Shown in pieces: positions 25,153-36,112 of a stretch of DNA of 41,880 nt. A program made the translations under genes and the position numbers. Each line of letters starts with the position of its first letter. Positions within the stretch are counted from its first letter, which is position 1. The notes beneath the pieces are model-generated. The model worked only from the letters and a program-made list of their open reading frames with translations. It was not told the DNA's origin and did not search any database. Source of the DNA: Ichthyophonus hoferi (lineage: Eukaryota; Opisthokonta; Ichthyosporea; Ichthyophonida; Ichthyophonidae); contig NAOQ01000234.1 of NCBI GenBank assembly GCA_002751075.1, positions 35,657-77,536 on the forward strand, given 5' to 3'.

Positions 25153-25505
25153 TGTAAATGTTAGCATATAGGTATGGTAGGATAGACTGTAGACGGAGGC
25201 AAATTCATATGTAAGGATATTTTTGGTTGGCTAACTGGTCCATTTTGTTCTCAGCCCTCGTTCAGAAATATATCTTTAGTAACGATTGGTCCACAGGGTT
25301 GCCTTCATAGAGTTTGTTATGACCTACATGCCCTCTAATCAATCGGATTGCTTTATCGTTCTTGTATTTACCACATTGGGGATGAGCCTATTTCTCATTG
25401 ATATGTTTTTAACATGGTCTATGGTCTACAGGTAGTAACGCGATAAGAACCCAGCTCTTGTTGAAAAAAACAAAATGATATACACCTGTCTGTTATAGCC
25501 CCCAT

Positions 25506-25511
25506 AATAAA
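25506..25511 (+). terminator. Candidate polyadenylation signal of the coiled-coil gene
   Basis: AATAAA lies about 350 bases after the stop codon. It is the first canonical hexamer I see downstream, but such strings are common in AT-rich DNA. Confidence 0.3.
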
Positions 25512-26689
25512 GCAACGCTGATATATTTATTGTACACATGCTCTACTGTATTTCTACTCTGTTCAACACCTCGGATCGTACACATAAAATATTTGGAATA
25601 TTTGGATACCTTGCAGTATTTGCGTCTTATTTTTTATTTATAACAAGTATATACTTTGTTTTGATTAAACTTGTATGCATATGACTTGGAGAACCAATAC
25701 TTAAATCTTCAAGAGAGTTTTCCTTTGGTATGCATAAATTGACTCGTTGTCTTCTTTTAGAACTTATTGGATTTGACTACATAATATTATCTACAATGTA
25801 CTGATTGTTGGAATAATATTTATTTTAATAGCGTTTAGCATATACGCTAGGTTGATACTTCCTGGCGGCAATTTGGACAGCAGAGAGTTTGAACTGTATG
25901 TCATATACTTACTCTATAGTTACGTGGGAATGCTAATGTTAGTTTCGATTTATTTGGGGAGCGATAATTGTAACTTACTTTTTATTGGGATTTTCTGTTG
26001 AAAATATTCATTTGACGTGTTTGATATTTTTACTAAATGTTTGGCTTACTCAGAATGATTAGTTAGGATTTTTGGGTATGTGCGATACTTTCTCTGCTGT
26101 ATTATGCAATGCAGCCTAACTACATCCAGAGATATAAACTAAAATAAAAGTCGACAAGCGAAAGGCAATATGTCTATGTCTATATAGTTAATGGATATGA
26201 TGTTTAGTAATTACCTTTTTAAAATAGGGGATTGTGTGTAAGGGTTGTTTGGCTTTAGGTTTATTAATTTCTGCATCACCATTTATGCTTTTATGTATTG
26301 TCTTTCAAATTTAGTGTCTCTTCTTTTTCCTTATTATAACCGTTTCTAAATCAGTGCAATATAATTTAATATTAATATACTTGATGTATATGTAATTTTA
26401 TTTTAATGTGCATAAGATTGTATCTCAGATCATATCAGAATCAGGTTGTGTGAATGACTCGGGACTCTCAATAGTATTTAATTATAGTCTATATAAATGA
26501 TTATATGTATTGGAAACAGAAGTAGTGTAAGTGTTTGTAGGTTGTATTTGTAGTTGGTTGTAGGGACTATCAGTATCTCTATCATCTGTTAATGAGTATG
26601 TTAAAGCTTTATCTAACTCCACTTTAAGCTCCAACTTTTGGTTGAGTGAGAAAGAACCTTTATTTTCTTACTGAATGCTTTACTATAAG

Positions 26690-27190
26690 TAAACTGTTAC
26701 AAGATCGCTAACCACAGATGAATAAGTAGGCTCGATCGCAGTTCAGATAAAAAGTAGATTAATGATCGTGGCTCAAGATTAGTTACATAAGGGTTTAACT
26801 GCATGATATTTTTCAACAACCTAATAGACTGATTTGTCAACACATAATATGCAAGTAGTTACAACAATGAGAAAGCTAGCTAAGGAGCCATTCTAAAAAA
26901 GAAACAAATATAAATGTAAACCGCAATGACTAAAGTCCCCGGTTGCTCACACATATGCGGCCCCCGGCACACCCGGGTATATACGGCAACCCCGCATGCC
27001 CGTGTACATGTACACTACCGTTATAGGCCTATATGAATACGTTCGTGACACAAAAAACTTTGCGTTCAATTAAATATTTGTTAAACAATATAATGTATAT
27101 ATATATCTAGTCTTTAGTCGTATTATACAACACTCAATTGGCGACCCCGAAGCCTGTGGACAAGTCACTAGAACTATCACAGACCACAGT
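26690..27190 (+). mobile_element. Old LTR-retroelement remnant, copy B (broken)
   Basis: It begins near CTGTTACAAGATCG, shortly after an AACCTTTATT string, and includes a GC-richer part (26935-27000) and ACAAAAAACTTTGCG. After ACAACACTCA at about 27126-27135 comes TTGGCGACCCCGAAGCC (27138-27154), placed like a tRNA primer-binding site after a 5' LTR. Blocks at 26690-27075 and 27137-27184 match 10020-11078. No intact internal coding region follows. It is a fossil of uncertain superfamily with many differences from copy A, so probably old. Confidence 0.5.
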
Positions 27191-28220
27191 TTTTTATATA
27201 AACTAAATGTGATCCAAAACTGGTTGAAGACATACTGTCATACTATCTTCAATAAGAGAGATATTAATGTCAGATTGGTCTAGTTGGCCTTCTAGATTGT
27301 TATATATATTATATAGTTCTATCTTTCTAGATATACTTGACATAATATGTATTAGATATTCCAAAAGTAAATGAAAATGAGACAATATTGTTTGAGTGAT
27401 TGAACAGCAGTCCTTTATTGTTCTTTTCAGCCTTGTATATCTACTTCGTAGTGATTCAAGACTATTTTAATGCTATGCAATAAAATACTTAAAACTCCTT
27501 ACCTTATTTGGAAGTCTAGTGGGTACATAAGCATTATTGAACATATCTGCTCTATCAATTTCTAAATTATTAGCTGGTAATAGCATGGCTTCAATTCCTA
27601 AATTATTAACTAGTAATAGTATGATTCAACTGACAGAATTGTCATACCGGGCTTTAGCTAAATAATATCGTAATCTTTTTACTATATGGTGCAAAAAACG
27701 AATGTGAGGAAACGATAGAAAAAAGTGTTGTAGAAACTTTGGTTCTAACTATTTTTTAATTTGCATTTAGTTTTTTTAGAATTCAAGTTTCACAATTACT
27801 AGATATATTCTAATTAATTTATTAAGTGATGGTGTACAGACAGATGCATAAAATTATTTCAATATTAAGCAGCTTATAAGAAAGTAAGGACTTGGTTTTA
27901 ATTTCTTGTATTAAAGTATAAAAAAATTAGGTATCTTATACAATACTGGCTAGATAATCTCATTTATATTGGAAATGAAAAAAAATATATTTGTTTTTCC
28001 TAATCTTTTTAATAAGCAGCTGTTTTAGTCTCATGATACTTCATTACAACCCTTTAAGGGTTTTCTGTTAGATTGACCGACTTAAGCAGAAAATATTATA
28101 CGAGTTAGACCATGTGTACAGAATTTCTATGCGCTTTTGATATGCTTAATCAGCATAAATCTTTTCTAAACATTAAAAGAACAAGTCGGTCGTGACGATG
28201 AAATAGATAGGCTAGCTTTG

Positions 28221-28640
28221 CGAATAACAAGAGATCATATGAAGCCCATGCCCTGCAGAACAATCTACAATCATACATACTATTAGAATAAAATGCGGCA
28301 TGGTTGAAATGCAGTTCATTATGCCATTGATTATTAACTTGGCCTAATATGTAGTTATAAAACTTGCGATCGAATATTAAGAGATCAGATGAACCCTTGA
28401 CCTACAGTGACTGTCTACAATCTACTATCTATAATCTACAATCTGCAGCTTAAAATTTACAATCTACAATCTACATTATACATTCTACGATCTACATTCG
28501 TACGACCTATGATCTAGTCAATCGATATCATACATACCATTAGTATAAAATACCTATGGTGGTGATAGAAAAAAAAAAGTGCAACTATTAGACCACCGAG
28601 TATAAGCACGACCTACTATGTGGTTGTAAGCCTTGCTGTA
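28221..28640. repeat. Diverged direct repeat with an internal CTACAAT minisatellite
   Basis: Unit 1 (28221-28369) and unit 2 (28371-28637) share, in order, AAGAGATCA-ATGAA-CCC, TCTACAATC, CATACATAC-ATTAG-ATAAAAT and CCTA-TATGT-GTT-TAA. Unit 2 is longer because its middle (about 28413-28498) is expanded into imperfect CTACAAT/TCTACA copies. It ends about 190 bases before the two-pore channel ATG. Confidence 0.7.
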
Positions 28641-28829
28641 ACGCTATAATGTTCAATTTTGTTATGTTGATACGGCTACATTACCATTTGGAATTGTTTA
28701 CAAAGTAGTTTAAGTCTGTTTTTTATATGCTTTCTTTTTATTACTTTTTTATTGAACTTAATAAATTCTAAACATCGAAAGCTGTTAAGACCTGTGAGGG
28801 TTGCTACAAGGGGACTCCCGAGCTTCCTC

Positions 28830-31800
28830 ATGTCTTTTTGTGAAAAAAATTGGTCGGAAGAGGATCCTCTTCTTAGTACCACACGACTGGAGAAGCCTAA
28901 GCTATATAATTCCTGTACCCCATTCCGAAACACTAACACACGGTGTTCAAATGGAGGCGATTCACATACAATTTACGGAGTAGATGAAATGAATGCTACT
29001 ACACACAGCAGCCTTCCATTAGGTTCTGACGGTGGTTCTCCAGGTGAGGGCTCTGGAAATTGTTTTATTAATTATTCTATCACGGAAGAAGAAAGGCAGG
29101 AGCTCATTATTCAGGCCTCATATTTTGCAAAGAGCGCTATCAAGTCGAGGAATTTTTATATTAGTTTAGATGTGGCAACGCTGACTAGGTTTTATGACTG
29201 GTTTTATCATCCCTTTACCACATGGTGAGGCATATTCTTTATTTTTTTATGTATAAATATATCAACCTCTACGTCTATTTATATTTTAACAGGCAAGCAC
29301 ATTTGTACTAGCTTAACGACGTGCAATCTAAACCTAGTGAAACTATAATGAATAGCGGGATTGGAACTTTTATTAATATATATAGATATATATTGGTGTT
29401 GATAGATGTATACGAGCAAAGTATTATGTGTAATTATTATTGTGATTACAATTTATTATTTCATTCTTAGTTTTCATATCTCTAACAATCAACCTGACTA
29501 AGGTTGGGGGCTGAAGCTAATGAATATATACAACTATAAGAGACACACTAAAGAAATAATATATCAGTCACTTCTTCTATTAGTTAGGCCTTCATTATAC
29601 TGGGCAATGATTTGGCGAGAAGAGGGAATAGAACCCTTCAAGGGTTGCTGTAAGTAATTAGTGTTTACCCGTCTAGCCCTCCTCTAGCCAGGCCACCTAC
29701 CTCTTACCTTCCAGGATGAGCAACTAATACAAGGCAATGTTTAACAGCATAGTGGAGGGGCTGGTTTACATAAACATGCTTGTTGCCTTCTTGGAACCTC
29801 CCAATCCTCCAGTGGTCAATCAATGGTTGCTATACAGCATAGAACAGGTCTGCTTATTAGCCTTTATGGTTAATATGTGGGCCAATTGGAAGTTGGTGGG
29901 CCATACCCGGCAATTCGTAAGAACAATGAATATGGGATTGCTGATTATGTTGTTTATTAGCCAGGTAGACTTGATAGTATCCATGGCAACACATCAGACT
30001 GTATTTAGGTGGGTGGTGGTGGTGCTTCTCGTTACATTATGATGAAATGAATATCTATGGTCGTAATGAAGAGGGAAATGTTGTTTTATAATCATTGCGT
30101 AAGAAGGTATCCAAGGAGCAGAGCCAGTAGGATACAAATATTAGCAAGCTGGTAGTGCTGAATGGCTGGGAAGTGTGAAGATGAGAAAGAGTAGGCATGG
30201 GATGGGGGGTGATTATCTAGGGGAAAGAGAGATAGAATATAGTGTCGACATGTGTAATGTATACTACCTGCCACCTGCCACTTTCTTTTGATCTCCTCCT
30301 TCCCTTTTCCGGTCTACATTATATCTTCGTTTGTTTTGACATATTGTACACACTATTTACACATAACGGTCCACATGCACTCAACACCTATTTGGTTCTT
30401 ACAGCCTGATATCTACCTACCTCTCCCACAGAGTAAGACGTCTATTACGACCTTTCTTCTTATTGCAGCGATCTACTTGGTTCCGTCACATTCTTAAGAA
30501 CGTCACCCGCACAGCCTGCAGGGCCCTTGGCATGTTGACTGTCCTGGCTGTTTTTATTGTCTGCTACGCTCTGATGGGAATGGTTTTCTTTCATGGTATG
30601 ATTTTATTCATTTTTTGACTTAAACTGGTATATGTAAGTATATCTAGGGGTGGGGAATGGATAGAAGTTGAGAGAGAAAGATAGGACAGGGATATTAATG
30701 AACAGACATGGCACTATAGTACTGAAGAAAAGAAAGAGAGTGAGGGATTATATTGGCTGAGTTGCCAACCGTAAAGGGGCTGTAGTGCTATAGATATGTC
30801 TATCTTCTTGCTTGGTTCCTGCAGCGTGACACGGGGTAGGGCTCAGGTACCACAGAGGGCCGACAGCATTTTGACAGCCTCCTGGATGCCGCCATGTCCC
30901 TGGTAGTTCTCACGACTACCGCCAACCATCCTGACGTCATGGTCCCCGCCTTGAACCAATCCATGTGGTGGTTCTTTTTCTTCCTGTTGTTCCTCCTTTT
31001 GGCCACCTTTGTATTTCTCAACCTTATTACTGCCGTAGTCTACTACTACTTCCAAGTATGTAGTGTTATATATCATACTATATTAACATGTTTGTATATG
31101 TCATAGGTCACCCTGGATGTAACAGTCTCCTACTACCTTATTTAATCTGCTAATCTGTATTATCGCATTGCGGATGCATATATATATATATATATATGTT
31201 TGGTATCGTAAGATAGATGTATTAGTTATTATTTTGCTCTGTTTTGGAATGTTGATCTAGTTTTGACATATTGGTTGTGTGATACTGTAGGCCCAACTCA
31301 TTCCTTTAATGAATATATGCATACGACATAGAGTATTATAGTGTACAATGGGATATTTTAAGATAATGTACGGTATATTCATCCATAGTCTTTAATTATA
31401 TGCTAACATATTATTGGATACGCTGTAATATATATGGCTGTATTGGTTAGTATTGTTTAAATTTTGAAATTAAGTTAGAGGGCCTTCGGGTTGTGTTATG
31501 AAATATTAGAATTGCCTCTAATATACTGATATTGTTATAAATGTGCTTCTTGAAATACTAGCAAAGATTGGGAAATAGATAAGAGTAATGCCAAAGGCAT
31601 AAGCCATAGGAGGCAGGTGATGCACGTGGTATGAAAATACATACTTCTATCACGCACCATTATTACCATATCCAGAACAGCTGGCCTACATGCCCCCTTT
31701 CCTCACATGCAGGGCTTCGCAAAGTACTCCCTACAGAAGGCCCTCCTTAGAAGACATGTGGGCTTGAGAGCTGCATTTGAACTCCTACGTCGCATTCTCC

Positions 31801-34800
31801 CTGCTGCTAGCGACAGGGTATGGGATTATATATGCTAGCCTATATATATAGATAGATAGTAGAGAGATAGATGGATAGATATGCATCTGCGAAATCATAT
31901 CTTCAACATCTCCTTGTCCATATCTTTGTCTCTTTCCTTTCCTTTTCCGCCACCATATATTTTTCTTCAACCTGCCTGGGTGCCCATCAGATTAATCTAT
32001 TAACAACAACAAGATAGATAGCGCCATGGTATGTATGTTTGTTTTATGGCAACCAGGAGGAGATACAGTGTTTGCCAATGAATACGAAAGGATATATATA
32101 TAGTACGTAGAACTCTAGCAGGGGAAGAGGAAGTACAAAGGGCACCTAGCCTGGCACACGTGATAAACAGGACTACGCTCCAAGTCTCTTTATATACTAC
32201 CATTAGATGGAGGGATAGTCAAAGTAAAAATTTACAAGTATACCCAACCAAGTATTTAGAATCAGGTTCTGTATAATGGCCAATAGAACTCAGCCCTGAC
32301 TCCATCCACACAGGTAAGCACCAATGATGTGCAGGCCTTGTTTGCTCTTATGCCATCAATGAAAATCTATCATCCTTTCCTGCAACAATATTTGAATCCA
32401 AAGTATCGACCAATGCTCACTTTCCACGACTTTTATGATCTCTTCAATCTCACATCCTTTGATGTGAAAACTAGGAAGCCCCCCCAGCCCAAACCTCTCT
32501 TTTGTAGTCTAGGGAAATTTATAAAGAAAACTATGGAGTTACAGTTCTATAAGGTCAGTTGCAGAAAGAGCTATGTTTAGTTGATGTATTTGATGTAGTT
32601 ATGGTGTGAGGGAGGTTGGCACTGGACACCATGCCGGATGTGTCGGATGAATAGCGGTATATATGAGGCTCTATATGGTTAAGAAGTGATGTCATAATGA
32701 TATATATGAGGCTATATAAGGTTAAGAAGTGATGTCATAATAGACGTGAAATAGAGTGAGAGAGCGAGGGATCCTGGCCATGCTATAAAGGTAATTGACT
32801 GAAGATTGTTCTTACTACCCCTTTATTATGACTGGCTAAGTATGAACCATACTAGTGTATCATTCTGACCCTGGCTGTGGTGGTGGCAGGTTTTTATAGT
32901 ATGGGCCTATGCAGTTAGTGTTGCATATGCAGGCCTGGCCATAGTATACCTCCAACCATCCATGGCAGTCAAAGATGATTTTGTGGTGGGAATAACAGTT
33001 TGCTGCTTATGGTTTCCCAGCGAGATCCTATGCAATATTCTAGGCTATGGCCCGGTGTATTTAAGGCAGAAGAGTAAATGGTATATATGGGACTGGGGTG
33101 TGGTCGTGGCGCTGCTTGCAGCCTGGGTAGCCTGCCTCTTAAGTCATGGCCCTGTAAGTAGTAGGGGTGTGTGTCGTGAAGATAGAGAGGTTGGAGACGA
33201 AAGATATATTGGAGTATTAAGTGTGCGTATTATATATGGAGTGTCTATACTTTGGCCTGCAGGCTAATATGCATTACAGACACCCTGGACCCACCTTAGA
33301 CTAAAGGCCTACACCCTCCTACTTCTACTTGTATTTTTATGCTGCCATTCAGGGGTTATCATGCAGTGCTATTCTTATCTTACCTTCTAGGTACATAAAG
33401 ACTTACTATATATGGACATGGACCTACCAGATCTAAGTACTGTGTCAACTAACCAACCTTTCAATTTACCCCTTTACCAGGAGAGGTGGCAATGGCTATG
33501 TCTTCTAATACTGCTGACAGGGATGGTGCGTCTATCTAGAGCTATAGGGAGCCTACAGAGTGAGATGCATGTGTTTATGCAGATTGTGACCAGTCTGAGT
33601 GGAGGGTCCACCTATGGTGTCTTAACCTGTCTGCTTTCGGCCTTCTACTGCTTTGCTGTTATTGGGGAGGATTTATTTCATGGCCCCTTGGTGAGGTAGT
33701 AGCCCCTATGATCTATCGTATAGTTGGTGGTAATCATGGTTATGTGTCTATATTTGTTTATCCGTTTTACCTGCTTTTTTGATTTTTATTTCACTCTGTT
33801 GTACCAATTCTCTCTATTCTATTCCTTTACATCTTTTTCTTTAATATTGTTTCTCCATCTCTTTTTCTTTTACTCCCCTACCCATGGCCTTGTTATCCTA
33901 GCTGTATTTTGATATTTATTTTAGTGTTAATAGCTCGCCTAACATATTACAGCACTATGCAATAAGCTGCTATCAATATATATCTCCATTGGCACAAAAA
34001 CCAAAAATAATAGAGTCGAGACATCTTAGAAAGAAGTCAACGGAGCCCATTTACTTGGATATTGTCTCTCTTTTTATCTTTACATATACCCAGATCACTT
34101 ACAGAAGCACACGATCTTACCCTCAGAGATAACCCCAAGATTCAGCTTACTGATTACGCGAAACAAGACTATTGGACCATGAACTTTAACACTTTCCAGG
34201 GCTCTCTGGTAACCCTGTGGTCTTTAATGGTGGTTAATAATTGGTACATTTTCATGGATGTACACGTGGTGTTGTTTGGCGACATCTGCCGAATCTTCTT
34301 TGTGGTGTGGTATGCCATGAGTGTACTAGTGATTTTTAATTTAGTGATTGCAGTTTCCATAGATATCTTTGTTAGCCACTGGGTGAGAGATGATGGAAAG
34401 ATTGGAAAGACAAAGCTGAGGGCCGCAGTTGAATGCCCTGGGTGAGTATTAATAGTAACTTAACATCCTATTCCCATTGGTTGCCATCATGTATGTTCTT
34501 CATCTCTCTCTCCTCTTTATTGCCGTTTCCCCTGTAGGTGTCTGCTCTTCTGTTTGCGTTTTGCTGCGCTCCTACTTTACCTCTCTTTAGCTACTTGTCA
34601 CCTTCTCTCCTTTTTTTTTCTGTTTTCATTTCCATTTATGTTTATGTATACTAAAATTATATCTATGTTGATAGTAAAACTGTAATACCTATTTCGTAGT
34701 TTCTATTGTATTTTTTCTTCCTCCCTCTCCTATGTATGTTCCTTACCTCTATATATCTTGCCCATCCTGTTTTCACTCTTATGCCTAATATATATTATCC

Positions 34801-36112
34801 CACCAATATCTTTAACGATCTTCTCCCTTCTTTTTAACCCCTAAGCGTTTTTGCTCTCCAATATACGCCTCCTTTTGTCATATCATTCTTTTCCTCTCTG
34901 ACATTTCTTTTTGTATTAGTCTAGACCTACCTCTCTCCTTCCTCTTTGCACCAACACTCATGCAATCATTATTGACGATATTCTATGCGAGGCATTTTAG
35001 CTATCCACCCGATAATTACTTTACCATGGTAGCCATTCATCAACTCCTTCTCATATGTATGCCTACCTGTAGGTATATATGCATAGCACTTACTCGCTCT
35101 AGCTCCCTAGCCCCTCATACCTGCTCTATTTAACCTGTTGTGGCTTATCTGCGTGCAGGCAGGATCGTCTCCACAAACATACAGTATTAAAGAAGCTAGT
35201 AAGAAAGCAAAGTGTTTTCGATCGTGTAAGCCATCTCGCGGTATCGCCCACTGATGAACAGGTAAATTGTGATGGGTTGGTATTGTGACTGGGTGGCAGG
35301 GATCTGATATGCTACATGATATATACATATGACGTATGCCTCTTTATTGTACAGGATCTGTTCGTTATTATATAGATCCTTGATTAAACTTTTGAGACAA
35401 GTTGATTGGACAGACATATTAACCAAGATATGTAGATTAAGATACTAGATAACCCCTCATTGGCTCCCATGACTACCATCTGATATATTAGCACTATGTC
35501 TTCTTGTATTCTACCCTCTACCCTCATCGTCCTGATACGATCTGCAAGCAATTGCTTTCTCCCCAAGTTAATTAAGCCATTCACACCTTAACTTCCTAGT
35601 TCCATTCTATTTGGATTCAATAGACTAATGAGTATATGTTTTCATTCCAAATGACTGCCCTACTGTCTTGCTCGTCATAAATACCATCCAAGACTACTAG
35701 GAATTACCTCTGTACCTCGTAATGTTGAAACGACACTTATTTTATGAGCACTTTTATTTCTTATACCCTCATACCTTGATGGTCCCTACACATTTGTTTC
35801 ATTGCCAATAATGCCTTCTCTTCTTTCTTTTTAATGTTATGATATATATCATTCTTATGTTTATCTATTATACGATTAACCATCTATTTACATGTTCTTT
35901 GTATACTCTCGCCTTACTCGTTTCCCTTTTGTTTTTCTCTCTTTTCTTCCTTCACCCACCTCCATTTCTATCTCTTCAAATGTGTCTGATTATGTTTCTT
36001 TTTTCAGGTAATAAACCTTTTGAGGCAATACGAAGATCTATGGACGCATTTGGGTGGCCATATAGCGTCAAATAGAGCAGGATTGATCCATCGTCATTTT
36101 AATGGCATTTAA
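28830..36112 (+). CDS. TPCN: Two-pore channel, TPC2-like
   Basis: TPCs are endolysosomal cation channels with two six-helix domains; TPC2 responds to PI(3,5)P2 and NAADP. Exons: 28830-29224, 29715-30008, 30432-30595, 30847-31055, 31713-31817, 32314-32553, 32890-33153, 33391-33695, 34094-34441, 35159-35261, 36008-36112 (TAA stop). They total 844 codons, in the human TPC size range (752-816 aa). The N-terminus has a dileucine motif EEDPLL (residues 10-15) like SEPLL of human TPC2. Domain I has LVAFLEPP (S1), RVRRLLRPFFLLQ (S4), the filter TTTANHPDVM and FVFLNLITAVVYYYF (S6). The linker has the GFAKYSLQKALLRR segment. Domain II has VRLSRAIGSL (S4), AVIGEDLFHG (S5) and the filter LVTLWSLMVVNNW. 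All phases close, but exon 2 read from its best acceptor holds an in-frame TAA at 29725-29727. Exon 9 has a second donor at 34383. Start: the upstream frame has no ATG before 28830. Confidence 0.88.
31178..31198. repeat. (TA)n microsatellite
   Basis: A TA run in intron 4 of the two-pore channel. Confidence 0.85.
32658..32743. repeat. 43-bp tandem duplication in two-pore channel intron 6
   Basis: Two units begin at 32658 and 32701, both starting TATATATGAGGCT and both holding GGTTAAGAAGTGATGTCATA. They are nearly identical, so the duplication is recent. The shared TGATGTCAT resembles a CRE/AP-1-type half palindrome, which may be chance. Confidence 0.85.

Larger units (their letters stand above)
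25153..28829. other. Non-coding interval between coiled-coil gene and two-pore channel
   Basis: It holds the 3' flank of the coiled-coil gene, an LTR-element remnant at 26690-27190, a diverged tandem repeat at 28221-28640 and the 5' flank of the two-pore channel. The remainder is AT-rich with no supportable gene. An open frame runs into the channel's first exon from 28752, but it opens with TTG, not ATG. Confidence 0.6.

Noticed and set aside
28752-28829. N-terminal extension of the two-pore channel
   Set aside because: The frame opens with TTG; the first ATG is at 28830 and places the dileucine motif as in TPC2.
29725-29727. Reassigned TAA codon (variant genetic code)
   Set aside because: No TAA, TAG or TGA occurs inside the joined exons of the formin, lipase, coiled-coil or ankyrin genes, so a single TAA is better explained by error, mutation or splicing.
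30825-30846. Upstream acceptor (CCTGCAG) for two-pore channel exon 4
   Set aside because: It brings a TGA at once and shifts the phase; the acceptor at 30846 keeps the frame.
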